A DNA stretch of 64,000 bases from Methanolobus sp. (lineage in GTDB: Archaea > Halobacteriota > Methanosarcinia > Methanosarcinales > Methanosarcinaceae). Shown one piece after another: positions 39,738 through 47,681 of this stretch. How positions within the stretch are numbered: position 1 is the stretch's first letter; each line of letters starts with the position of its first letter. Where the stretch lies: positions 196,640-260,639 of the forward strand of contig NZ_JADQBZ010000011.1 of assembly GCF_016278365.1 (NCBI RefSeq). The letters are read 5' to 3'. Both the position numbers and the translations under genes were made by a program. A model generated the notes under the pieces. The model ran no database searches and was not told where the DNA came from. It was given only the letters and a program-made list of their open reading frames with translations.

Positions 39738-39932
39738 TTAGCCTCCGAAAACCACATGAATGATGCGAATCTCGGCCCCATTGTCCAGAACCCTGTCTTC
39801 AGGAATCACCTCACCATTCATTACCACAAGCACTTCGCTCTGGCTGATACCCAGTTGCCTGAGCAGCCCTTCTACGGAGATAGGTTCAGAACATATCTGT
39901 TCTGTTATTCCTGAGGGGAGCTTGATCTTCAT
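39738..39932 (-). CDS. MoaD/ThiS-like ubiquitin-fold sulfur carrier
   Basis: 64 residues with a beta-grasp pattern: MKIKLPSGITEQICSEPISV, LLRQLGISQSEVLVVMNGEV, IPEDRVLDNGAEIRIIHVV, and the required C-terminal Gly-Gly (VFGG) that an E1 enzyme adenylates and that is converted to thiocarboxylate. It is convergent with fdhD (7 nt apart) and close to the MoeB/ThiF-like gene, the likely activating enzyme. Confidence 0.9.
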   Translation of the reverse strand: MKIKLPSGITEQICSEPISVEGLLRQLGISQSEVLVVMNGEVIPEDRVLDNGAEIRIIHVVFGG

Positions 39933-40100
39933 TTGTAATCACTTTTGAATACAATACTTTTGTGGAACCTTAGCTGTATCACAATTGTGAAGCCAGATTG
40001 AACTTCCTGATACTTAACAATACCGACACACATCCCATATCGACAGCAGATTTATTATCAATGAGGTGTATCCATGAAACATCCCACACATTTTCAAGAC

Positions 40101-40172
40101 GGACCTGTAGTGTAGCGGATATCACTTAAGCCTCCGGAGCTTAGAACCCGGGTTCGAGTCCCGGCAGGTCCG
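40101..40172 (+). tRNA. tRNA-Arg (anticodon CCG)
   Basis: Acceptor GGACCTG/CAGGTCC, D arm GTG/CAC, anticodon stem TAAGC/GCTTA with loop CTCCGGA (anticodon CCG), variable GAAC, T arm CCGGG/CCCGG with TTCGAGT, and discriminator G. CCA is not encoded, unlike in the tRNA-Lys of this window. Confidence 0.95.
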
Positions 40173-40889
40173 TGAAAGAAATACATTGAATTCTACAGTA
40201 AATGCTCTCCTCATACAAGTCCATAAAAATATGGTGTAATAATAAATATAGGAGGTAGTCGAGGCATCCTTCACCATCAAGCTTCCAGATGCCTCACATT
40301 TCCATTCTGCAACATTCCCCAACGCCACAATCGGTGATTTCTATGGATAACCCGAGCGCATACTCCCAGGCCCACAATAAACAATTAGTCTTTATGTTAC
40401 TTAACATGAACCTGATTAAATTTAATGGGTAACAGCGTTTACGGAAGCAACATGAAATTATAATGACTTTGAAGCGCGTCATTATATTAATTATCCGATT
40501 ATATTAACAGCTTAGTCCTATTATTTGTACCTTTGACAAGGAGAACATTCGGGAGTAAACTCATCCAACCTTCTTGAAATTGCCGCACTAATAAGATTCC
40601 TCATCTGGTCCCATAGTCCGCACAGTGGGAAACCTTGTGTATACCTATAGAGTGCAGAGGTCATTCGGAAGCAACCTAAACAGTATTTTTTAATATTAAC
40701 CAATCAAAATGCCATTCAATACTTCGTTTTTGCAGGCACGTGTTAAAGACTGATGCGATCATATTCCAATTACTTGATAATTCTACTGAACTTTATTACT
40801 ACACAAAAAGGATGCAAGGTAACGCATCAACAGATAGCTTTCGGAATAGTTTATATCCATAAAAAGCGAAATAGATAAGAGGGGTTGTA
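40173..40889. other. Long intergenic region before the FilR1 regulator
   Basis: About 717 bases without a supported gene. AATAAATATAGGAGGT at 40241-40256 looks like a promoter or ribosome site, and directly after it GAGGCATC (40261-40268) and GATGCCTC (40288-40295) form an 8-bp inverted repeat. A 33-codon frame here (EVVEASFTIKLPDASHF...) reads like coding sequence but has no normal start, so it may be a gene remnant. A 60-codon minus frame at 40521-40703 has no recognised family. Confidence 0.4.
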
Positions 40890-41750
40890 ATGAAGTGTTC
40901 TTTACTTGACACAATATTCCTTTCTGAGAAAAGGAAAGATCTTTTGTTATTTTTAAAGGGAGGAGCAAAGACTAAAGAAGAAATAAGAGAGTATTTCAAT
41001 TTCCCATGGAAATCTATGATTCCCCAGATAAAGAAACTGCTTGAGTGGAACCTCGTTACCTATGAGAATGACATATATTCCCTTACCCCGACCGGAGAAG
41101 CTATTGTCGAGAACATGCAAAAACTTCTGATGAGCCTCAATGTCCACGAGGAGAGATTGGAATACTGGTCAGACCACGACTTAAGCCCCATACCCAGAGA
41201 ATTGCTTTACAGAATAGGGGAACTGGAACAATGCGAAATTCTGGAGCCAGACATTCCAAGCATATTCGAGCAACAGGAGGAAATACTCAAAAGAATAAGC
41301 GGTTCCAGTAAGTTATCTGCATTCATTTCCGTGTATCATCCCTCCTACTTTTTGCCATTTTCCAGTTACCTGGAAAAGGGAATTAAAGTAAATGTAATAA
41401 TGACCGAACAGGTTTATGATATCCTGCAGGAAGACATGATCAAGGATATTGAGGATATGCCCAGTGAGAATCCTCTATCCCTATCTATGAGGAAAGATTA
41501 TGAAAAGGAAATAGAAGCTCTTTTTAAGACAGGTCGCTCGCATATCTACATATATCGAGAGAATATCAGACCTGTGAGCATTACAGTCACTGACAGACTG
41601 CTGTCTCTCTCTCTCATGGATAGGAATGGAAGATACACAAACCGCATTATTGTCAGCTCCAGGCCAAAGGCCTTGCAGTGGGGAGAGGAACTTTTTAAAT
41701 ATTACAGGGACAGGTCAGAGATTCTGGACATGCGAAGCACTGCAAAGTAA
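40890..41750 (+). CDS. Methanogen winged-helix regulator with FilR1 (DUF1724) domain
   Basis: 286 residues. A winged helix fills about residues 10-75 (EKRKDLLLFLKGGAKTKEEI, LLEWNLVTYENDIYSLTPTG). The C-terminal half (about 125-280) has IPSIFEQQEEILKRISGSSK, KGIKVNVIMTEQVYDIL and SLSLMDRNGRYTNRIIV, as in the FilR1/Msr family. Msr proteins in Methanosarcina regulate methyltransferase genes for methylotrophic growth, but no such genes are next to it. A GAGGGG ribosome site precedes the ATG, and a terminator follows. Confidence 0.9.
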   Translation: MKCSLLDTIFLSEKRKDLLLFLKGGAKTKEEIREYFNFPWKSMIPQIKKLLEWNLVTYENDIYSLTPTGEAIVENMQKLLMSLNVHEERLEYWSDHDLSPIPRELLYRIGELEQCEILEPDIPSIFEQQEEILKRISGSSKLSAFISVYHPSYFLPFSSYLEKGIKVNVIMTEQVYDILQEDMIKDIEDMPSENPLSLSMRKDYEKEIEALFKTGRSHIYIYRENIRPVSITVTDRLLSLSLMDRNGRYTNRIIVSSRPKALQWGEELFKYYRDRSEILDMRSTAK

Positions 41751-41821
41751 TATGTAGAAATACAAGAACAGGATTACAGCACATCGACACAAAGTATAGA
41801 TGAAATGAAAGAAACCGCATC

Positions 41822-41850
41822 CCCTTTTAGGCATATGCAAAAGGGTTTTT
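41822..41850 (+). terminator. Terminator after the FilR1 regulator
   Basis: CCCTTTT (41822-41828) pairs with AAAAGGG (41839-41845), the loop holds the palindrome GCATATGC, and TTTTT follows at 41846-41850. Confidence 0.7.
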
Positions 41851-41873
41851 GAAGCACCTGCGAGAGGTGCTTC
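41851..41873. repeat. Second perfect hairpin, GAAGCACCT stem
   Basis: GAAGCACCT (41851-41859) and AGGTGCTTC (41865-41873) form a 9-bp perfect stem with a 5-nt loop, directly after the terminator T run. It may be a bidirectional terminator partner or part of a small RNA. Confidence 0.5.
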
Positions 41874-42107
41874 AGTGGTCAGTACACATCATCTGAAAAT
41901 TCGGTTGGTTGAGGTTGTCAAGACGTGTACATATAGTAGTTATATCTGATGAAATAAAAACAAACCTTCCTCAACCTTTTGTTTCTTATAGGAATGATCC
42001 AACAGTAAAGGATATACAAAAGCAATTAGCATTTTCCTGAAGCTTTCTCACGGCAATAATAAAAAACTGTGTGCTATAATGAATGTCTGTTATTGTGTTT
42101 AGATGCA

Positions 42108-42217
42108 GGGACACGAATAAAAGCCTGTCCACATGGAGAATGAAAACCTTCTCTTTCATCTATGAAGGTGGTTTCACTGACTGGCTCATGAATCTGTTCA
42201 TTTGGGCCACGTGTCCC
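42108..42217 (+). ncRNA. Candidate structured RNA (closed multi-helix junction)
   Basis: In a 663-bp gene-free gap, GGGACACG (42108-42115) pairs perfectly with CGTGTCCC (42210-42217) as a closing stem. Inside, TGAAA+ACCTTC (42141-42151) pairs with GAAGGT+TTTCA (42164-42176) with a 2-nt bulge, and TGGC+ATGAA (42182-42192) pairs with TTCAT+GCCA (42197-42209), stacked directly on the closing stem. A TATA-like CTATAAT at 42074-42080 would start a transcript close to 42105. No similar known RNA family is recognised. It lies about 200 nt upstream of the HAD gene, which has its own TATA-like box near 42350, so it is more likely a free small RNA than a leader. Confidence 0.5.
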
Positions 42218-42413
42218 CAACCGATTTAAAGTGTTTGAAGTAACCATGCAGTCCTCCTTTAGAGATATATTACTATGCAGGTAATAATTATACTGGTTAT
42301 ATTTATAAATATGTTGTCTGTCAGGATACTTGTAAGGAACACGTTAAATATATACCCGCCAAGTATTGTATATTTGAGGACACCCGAAAAGAGTTGAATG
42401 GAGGGAACAAACT

Positions 42414-43082
42414 ATAATAAGAGGCATCATTTTTGATATGGATAACACTCTTTTTGACTTTGTCCATGCTAAGATCCTTGCCTGCACATCTATTGTTGAT
42501 CATCTGGGAAGAGGCGATGCTCATGAGCTATTCAATTATTTCCGCAGAGAGATCCACGGATTTGAAAATGTCGAAAACATCAGCGATTACCTGACAGACA
42601 ATGACTGTTTTTCGCAGGATATCTTTCTTGACTGTTGCAGGATATATGAAGAAGAGAAGATCAGGTCAGTTGAGCTGTACCCTGACGTTGAGAGCACCCT
42701 TCTGGAACTTCGATCAAGAAATCTCCTGCTTGGCCTCCTTACAGATGCCGAGATGCGCAATGCAAGAGCAAGGCTTGAAAAAGTAGGACTTTATTCACTC
42801 TTTGACTCCCTTTTCACCTATGATATAACCGGCTGGAAGAAACCCTCCCACAAGACATTTGCACATGCATTAGATGCTATGGGGTTAAAGCCCCATGAGA
42901 CACTTTTTGTCGGCGATAGTTTAAGACGCGACATCGCGCCTTCCAAGCAGCTCGGGATGATGGCGGCTTATGCAGTGTATGGCGACAGGAACTCCGACAG
43001 GGACAGAGCACCTATCAAAGAGAATCCAGACCTTATACTCAACAGATTTAGCGACCTGCTTAAAGTTGTAATGGATGAGTAA
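42414..43082 (+). CDS. HAD-superfamily phosphatase, probable ATA start
   Basis: About 222 residues. HAD motif I is GIIFDMDNTLFDF; the nucleophile and acid/base aspartates would be residues 8 and 10. Motif II is GLLTDAEMR, motif III the lysine in GWKKPSHKTFAHALD, and motif IV VGDSLRRDIAPSKQLG. The first ATG in frame (42438) lies after the nucleophile Asp, so it cannot be the start. No ATG, GTG or TTG occurs between the upstream in-frame stop and that ATG. ATA 42414, 9 nt after GGAGG (42400-42404), gives MIRGIIFDMDNT, a standard HAD N-terminus. It overlaps the GGR-type gene by 8 nt. Confidence 0.9.
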   Translation: MIRGIIFDMDNTLFDFVHAKILACTSIVDHLGRGDAHELFNYFRREIHGFENVENISDYLTDNDCFSQDIFLDCCRIYEEEKIRSVELYPDVESTLLELRSRNLLLGLLTDAEMRNARARLEKVGLYSLFDSLFTYDITGWKKPSHKTFAHALDAMGLKPHETLFVGDSLRRDIAPSKQLGMMAAYAVYGDRNSDRDRAPIKENPDLILNRFSDLLKVVMDE

Positions 43083-44292
43083 GAAAATGAAGACAGATTA
43101 TGATGTTATTGTTGTGGGAGCAGGACCCGTGGGATCCACTGCAGCCAGGTATGCTGTTCAGCACGGAGCAAGTGTGCTGATGATAGAGGAACATGCATTC
43201 ATCGGATCACCGGTGGGCTGTACAGGGCTTCTCAGCAAGAGGGCACTGGAAGAGTGCGATGTCAAACCTTCGGAGAACTTTGTGCTGAACAAGGTCCGCG
43301 GTGCTTTTGTGCATTCTATGGATGGTAACTGTCTTCCCATAGATGGCAAAGAGACAAAGGCTTACGTGATCTCAAGGAAAATATTTGACCGCACCCTCAC
43401 TACTATGGCCCTTGAAGCCGGGGCTGATATATGGATGAACACCCGGGCAGTTGGCCTTGAGAATGCGGGCGATAAGCAGATCCTGTCAGTAATAAGGAAT
43501 GGAGTTAGCCTGCAGCTGGAAACTAAAGTTGTCATTGGAGCCGATGGAGTACGCAGTGGCATCGCAAGGATGGCAGGACTTGGGAAGGTGAGAAAAGTCC
43601 TCCCGGGCATACAGATAGAAGCTCCATACAGGAGTGCTGACCCGAATTTCGTGGAACTGTTCGTCGGCTCGCAGGCTCCGGGCTTCTTTGGCTGGGCTGT
43701 CCCTGTAAGCGAGGAAATAGCCCGCATTGGGTTAGCAATAGATTGTGAAGATTCACAATGTGCCCAGGACTACCTTGGAAAACTGCTGAGAAATAACAAT
43801 CATGTTTCATCCAGGTACAGCGGAGGAATGCTTGACTTTGTGGTGGGAGGAATACCCCTGGGGCCCTTAAGTAAAACCTATGCGGAAGGGACACTAATTG
43901 TGGGAGATGCGGCAGGGCAGGTCAAACCCACCTCGGGCGGCGGGATATACACTGGTGCAGCATGTGCAAAGATAGCTGGTGAAGTAGCAGCATCAGCAGC
44001 GCTTGAGAACGACACTTCGGCTGACCGGCTTGCAGAATACGACCGGAGGTGGAGGGCAAAACTGGGGAGGGAGCTTGCCATCGGGATGAAGATCCATGAT
44101 TTCATGGGAAGACTCAGTGATACTGAGATGAACAAGTTGCTTGCCTCAATGAACAAGCCTTCGATTCTCGAAACCATTACAGCCTACGGGGACATGGACC
44201 ATCCATCCATTGTGATCAAAAAAATGCTAAACCCTGCCAACTCCAAACACATTTTCGGTGTGTTCACAGCTTTTGCAAAGGCTGTGCTCTGA
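43075..44292 (+). CDS. Geranylgeranyl reductase family FAD oxidoreductase
   Basis: 405 residues. An N-terminal dinucleotide fold (YDVIVVGAGPVGSTAARYA), the family block SPVGCTGLLSKRAL, VIGADGVRSGIARMAG, and the second FAD motif GTLIVGDAAGQVKPTSGGG identify the GGR family. Archaeal members saturate the isoprenoid chains of membrane ether lipids or act on menaquinone-like chains. It overlaps the HAD gene, so phosphate removal and chain reduction could be linked, for example on isoprenoid phosphates, but that is only an inference. The start could also be ATG 43087. Confidence 0.88.
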   Translation: MSKKMKTDYDVIVVGAGPVGSTAARYAVQHGASVLMIEEHAFIGSPVGCTGLLSKRALEECDVKPSENFVLNKVRGAFVHSMDGNCLPIDGKETKAYVISRKIFDRTLTTMALEAGADIWMNTRAVGLENAGDKQILSVIRNGVSLQLETKVVIGADGVRSGIARMAGLGKVRKVLPGIQIEAPYRSADPNFVELFVGSQAPGFFGWAVPVSEEIARIGLAIDCEDSQCAQDYLGKLLRNNNHVSSRYSGGMLDFVVGGIPLGPLSKTYAEGTLIVGDAAGQVKPTSGGGIYTGAACAKIAGEVAASAALENDTSADRLAEYDRRWRAKLGRELAIGMKIHDFMGRLSDTEMNKLLASMNKPSILETITAYGDMDHPSIVIKKMLNPANSKHIFGVFTAFAKAVL

Positions 44293-44308
44293 CAGCCCGG
44301 AAAGTCTT

Positions 44309-44812
44309 TCAGTAAATACTCACGCCTTTAACTGTATCCAGGGCCAGGAGCTCTTCAACGATACTTCCCGGTACCTTTGCATCAGTGATTATTGTCAGGC
44401 GAGGTTCCGCAGTGAAGAACGGATCATCCGAGACAGCCTGTCTGATGCTGATCTTGTGGCGCGCAATCACAGCTGACACGTCAGCTATTATTCCGGTATG
44501 AGCTGCATCATCAGGAGTAATTATAATGACACCAAGGCCAAGCAGAGGAGCAACTTCACGCAGGAGAGGAATGGATTTTACATTCTGGAAAATATTCCTC
44601 AGGAGATCATCACCAAGTATGACTTCAGTCGTTGAGTCAACAACGCGCCTGTCAACACCTGCTTCTTTTGCAAGCTGGGTATGCGCGATCTCGATTTTGC
44701 CGGAAGTGACTTTTCCTTCATTGTTAACCTGGAAGCCGCGCTCGAACATTAGTCGGAGGACCTTCTGTTGCGCAGGATGTTTTTCGAACTTTTTGAGCAG
44801 TAGACTCCACAT
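44309..44812 (-). CDS. ACT-domain regulator of amino acid metabolism (COG2150-like)
   Basis: 167 residues. An N-terminal HTH-like half (KFEKHPAQQKVLRLMFERGF, IAHTQLAKEAGVDRRVVDST) is followed by an ACT domain at about 90-165 (GLGVIIITPDDAAHTGIIAD, HKISIRQAVSDDPFF, RLTIITDAKVPGSIVEELL). This is the predicted archaeal ACT-domain regulator family, which likely senses an amino acid. It is divergent, across about 256 bp, from a citrate/homocitrate-synthase-family gene that it may control. Confidence 0.88.
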   Translation of the reverse strand: MWSLLLKKFEKHPAQQKVLRLMFERGFQVNNEGKVTSGKIEIAHTQLAKEAGVDRRVVDSTTEVILGDDLLRNIFQNVKSIPLLREVAPLLGLGVIIITPDDAAHTGIIADVSAVIARHKISIRQAVSDDPFFTAEPRLTIITDAKVPGSIVEELLALDTVKGVSIY

Positions 44813-45068
44813 AATTAACCTGTTACCACTTTAAATTATAAAGATATAAGGTTAGTTTACCTATTTAAAAATGTAAACCTACCATAACCCTATGAAAGGA
44901 AAGGATTTTAAGTATTAGGTTGTCTATTAAAACGAACTGGTTATTGAATAACGTACGTTTACCCGGAGTTAAAACAGTCGTTGCTCAGACCAACAAATAT
45001 CCTGCCGTTTCTAGAGAAAGTCGCTTATTCCGGGAACTAAGGAACTTACTCTAAGGAGGAGGAAAATT

Positions 45069-46412
45069 ATGAAAATATACAGGGACTACGATGACCTTCC
45101 AAAGATTAAACTGCCGCATGGGCAGGAAGTCTCTATCAGTGACAGTACGATACGCGATGGCGCCCAGATGCCGGGTATAGTTATAAAAAGCCAGCACAAA
45201 GTAAAGATATATGAATATCTGCACAGGATCGGCATTGAGAAACTGGAGGCATTTGTCTACAATGAAAGGGACAGGAAGGCCATAAAGCTCATGCAGGATC
45301 AGGGATATGAGTTCCCGCAGATAACAGGCTGGGCCCGTGCAAACCCTGCAGATATCGACATGGTCCTTGGAGTTGACGGAATAGAGGAAACAGGCATCCT
45401 CATGTCCGTATCTGATCCACACATCTTTGACAAGATGGGGCTGAAGAGCCGTGAAGCTGCGGAAGAAAAATATCTTAACGCACTCCAGTATGCAGTTGAC
45501 CATGGTCTTAAGACCAGAGCGCATATCGAGGATATGACCCGTGCAGATAATTACAACTTCGTGTTCCCGCTTATCAAACAGATAATGGACATTGACTCCG
45601 ACTGTACCATACGCATATGTGACACCATTGGGTTTGGAGTGCCCTTTGAAGGCGTTGATGAGCCCTATGGCTTTCCAACCATTATCAAGCACCTAAAGAA
45701 CGAACTTAATGTGAAGAATATCGAGACTCATTGTCATGATGATTTCGGACTTGCGGTTCCCAACTCCATTGCAGGATACTGGCATGGTGCAAACTGGTCC
45801 AACGTCACTTTCCTCGGTATAGGGGAGAGAGCGGGCAACGCAGAGATGGAAAAGATTCTGCTCTTTTTGATGAGGCGTATCGAAGGCTTTGATAAGTACA
45901 ATCTGGAGTGCCTTGTGGAGTTTGGCAAGTTCATGGAAAAGGAGATAGGTATCAGGATACCACGAAACAAGTCGGTGGTCGGTAACAATGTTTTTGCCCA
46001 CGAGTCAGGTATCCACACAGCAGGTGTCATCAAGAACCCCTTCACCTATGAGCCCTACCCTCCTGAGATCGTGGGAGGAAAAAGAACTTTCCTTATAGGC
46101 GATTCATCGGGTATCGAGGTTCTCAGATATAAAGTTCAGGAGACGCTTAATGAGCTGATGGACGTACAGATAGAGATAGGAAAGAGCGACAAGCGGCTCA
46201 GGGACATACAGATGGATATCCAGAAACTATATAATGATGATAAAAGGGTTTCCTGTATTTCCGATGAAGAGATCCTTGCATACGTCAAGAAGTATTTCAT
46301 GTTCAATCCCCTGGTCAGCAAAGACATGCACCGGCAGGAAGAGGAGGATAGTATCCCGGAAGCGCCTTTGAGCAAGCCGCGCAAAGACCCGCATATCCAT
46401 GGTCTGGACTGA
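45069..46412 (+). CDS. Homocitrate/isopropylmalate synthase family enzyme, possibly Re-citrate synthase
   Basis: 447 residues of the HMG-CoA-lyase-like TIM barrel: SISDSTIRDGAQMPGIV (catalytic Arg and metal Asp), KTRAHIEDMTRAD, CDTIGFGVP, ETHCHDDFGLAVPNSI (HxH metal ligands), NVTFLGIGERAGNAEME and NNVFAHESGIHTAG. It has the length of Re-type citrate synthases, longer than AksA or LeuA (usually below 400 before their regulatory domain). The dehydrogenase gene that follows convergently is isocitrate-dehydrogenase-like, which favours a role in the oxidative branch to 2-oxoglutarate. Homocitrate synthase remains possible. GGAGGAGG is a very strong ribosome site. Confidence 0.8.
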   Translation: MKIYRDYDDLPKIKLPHGQEVSISDSTIRDGAQMPGIVIKSQHKVKIYEYLHRIGIEKLEAFVYNERDRKAIKLMQDQGYEFPQITGWARANPADIDMVLGVDGIEETGILMSVSDPHIFDKMGLKSREAAEEKYLNALQYAVDHGLKTRAHIEDMTRADNYNFVFPLIKQIMDIDSDCTIRICDTIGFGVPFEGVDEPYGFPTIIKHLKNELNVKNIETHCHDDFGLAVPNSIAGYWHGANWSNVTFLGIGERAGNAEMEKILLFLMRRIEGFDKYNLECLVEFGKFMEKEIGIRIPRNKSVVGNNVFAHESGIHTAGVIKNPFTYEPYPPEIVGGKRTFLIGDSSGIEVLRYKVQETLNELMDVQIEIGKSDKRLRDIQMDIQKLYNDDKRVSCISDEEILAYVKKYFMFNPLVSKDMHRQEEEDSIPEAPLSKPRKDPHIHGLD

Positions 46413-46460
46413 ACCGATACACCAGCAGAAAAAGTATTGGTATTCAGAGGCCCTTAATGG

Positions 46461-46490
46461 AATGGCGGAGTAAGGACCGCCATCATTTTT
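46461..46490. terminator. Bidirectional terminator between convergent synthase and dehydrogenase genes
   Basis: ATGGCGG (46462-46468) pairs with CCGCCAT (46477-46483), followed by ATTTTT on the plus strand. Confidence 0.7.
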
Positions 46491-46509
46491 AAAAGATTGA
46501 AGCAGGAGA

Positions 46510-47538
46510 TTATTTCATCTCTGCTTCTACATATCTGACAATGGCATCAGTCATCTCACTCATCTTAGCATTACCGCCAAGATCGTAGGTGAGGTACTTG
46601 CCTTCGGTAATTACCTTCTCGGTAGCGCTGAAGATTGCCTTTGACTGCTCTTTTTCGCCCAGATAGTCAAGCATCCATGCACCTGCGAGCACAGTGGCAA
46701 CAGGGTTGACCTTGTCCTGGCCTGCGTACTTTGGCACGGAGCCATGTGCCGGTTCAAACATTGCATAATCGTCGCCTATGTTCGCAGAATAGATAAGACC
46801 GATACTGCCCACAAGTGCCGAGCATTCCTCGCTGATCACATCCATGAACAGATTTGTTGAGAGCAGGACCTTGTTGTTAAACAACTGGGGATTCTTTATG
46901 AGCTGCTGGGCAATGTTGTCAATGTGATACTCCCAGAGTTCGATATCTTCATTTTCCTTGCCTGCCTTCTCCACTTCTTCAAGGAAAAGACCGCATGTGC
47001 GCCTGAGGATATTGCTCTTGTGAATAGCTACGACTGTATCAAAATTCCTTCTCTTTGCTTCCTGGAAAGCATACTTCGCAACCTTGGAGCTTGATGTGCG
47101 GGTAATCTTCCTGATGGCTATAGCTACATCGTCTGTGAGCCTTACCTCCTCACCAATGTAAAGACCTTCAGTACCTTCCCTGACGCATACAAAGTCAACA
47201 TCACCAAGAGGCCTTGGGGTGTTTGGGAACGTCTTTATGGGCCTTACGTTGGCATAGAGATTGTACTTCTGCCTGATGGAAACTGCTACACTCCTTGGTG
47301 CCCCGACCACTCCCGGAGTCGTTGTCGGACCTTTATAGCATGCATCAGCCTCATTTAGTACATCCCACGTTCCATCCGGAATAAGAGAGTTACCGCCGTG
47401 CTTTTCCCACCATGTGGCACCAGCATCACACCTAATGAATTCGACACCTGTATTTGCAGCCTCCGCTACTTTCAGCATCGCATCGACCAGTTCGGGACCT
47501 ACTCCGTCTCCGTTAATTACTGCTGCTTTCTTGGCCAT
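46510..47538 (-). CDS. Isocitrate/isopropylmalate dehydrogenase family, probably isocitrate dehydrogenase
   Basis: 342 residues of the beta-decarboxylating dehydrogenase family. Seen: AAVINGDGVGPELVDAML, SVAVSIRQKYNLYANVRPIK (substrate-binding Ser/Arg), REGTEGLYIGEE, VAIHKSNILRRTCGLFLEE, NLFMDVISEECSALVGSIG (metal Asp), and the cofactor loop EPAHGSVPKYAGQDKVNP. The SxxxxxR spacing is compatible with isocitrate; isopropylmalate or homoisocitrate cannot be excluded. It is convergent with the synthase-family gene and starts close to the TatD-like gene on the other strand. Confidence 0.82.
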   Translation of the reverse strand: MAKKAAVINGDGVGPELVDAMLKVAEAANTGVEFIRCDAGATWWEKHGGNSLIPDGTWDVLNEADACYKGPTTTPGVVGAPRSVAVSIRQKYNLYANVRPIKTFPNTPRPLGDVDFVCVREGTEGLYIGEEVRLTDDVAIAIRKITRTSSSKVAKYAFQEAKRRNFDTVVAIHKSNILRRTCGLFLEEVEKAGKENEDIELWEYHIDNIAQQLIKNPQLFNNKVLLSTNLFMDVISEECSALVGSIGLIYSANIGDDYAMFEPAHGSVPKYAGQDKVNPVATVLAGAWMLDYLGEKEQSKAIFSATEKVITEGKYLTYDLGGNAKMSEMTDAIVRYVEAEMK

Positions 47539-47681
47539 ATAAATTTCACCGACCCCCTTAATGCATATCTGATTCTTAAGCCTTGGGTATATTTTACGGA
47601 GATTTTCACATGCGTTTCAAAAAGAACTGAAACTGCCCTGCAGGCAACAGGGTTATTTTTAATAAGAACGATTTTTAACTG

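Noticed and set aside
40521..40703. 60-codon minus-strand frame with four cysteines
   Set aside because: Spacing of the cysteines matches no known motif, and there is no promoter or ribosome site. Left as intergenic.
42128..42137. Extra hairpin TCCA-CA-TGGA inside the RNA candidate
   Set aside because: A two-base loop is sterically unlikely.
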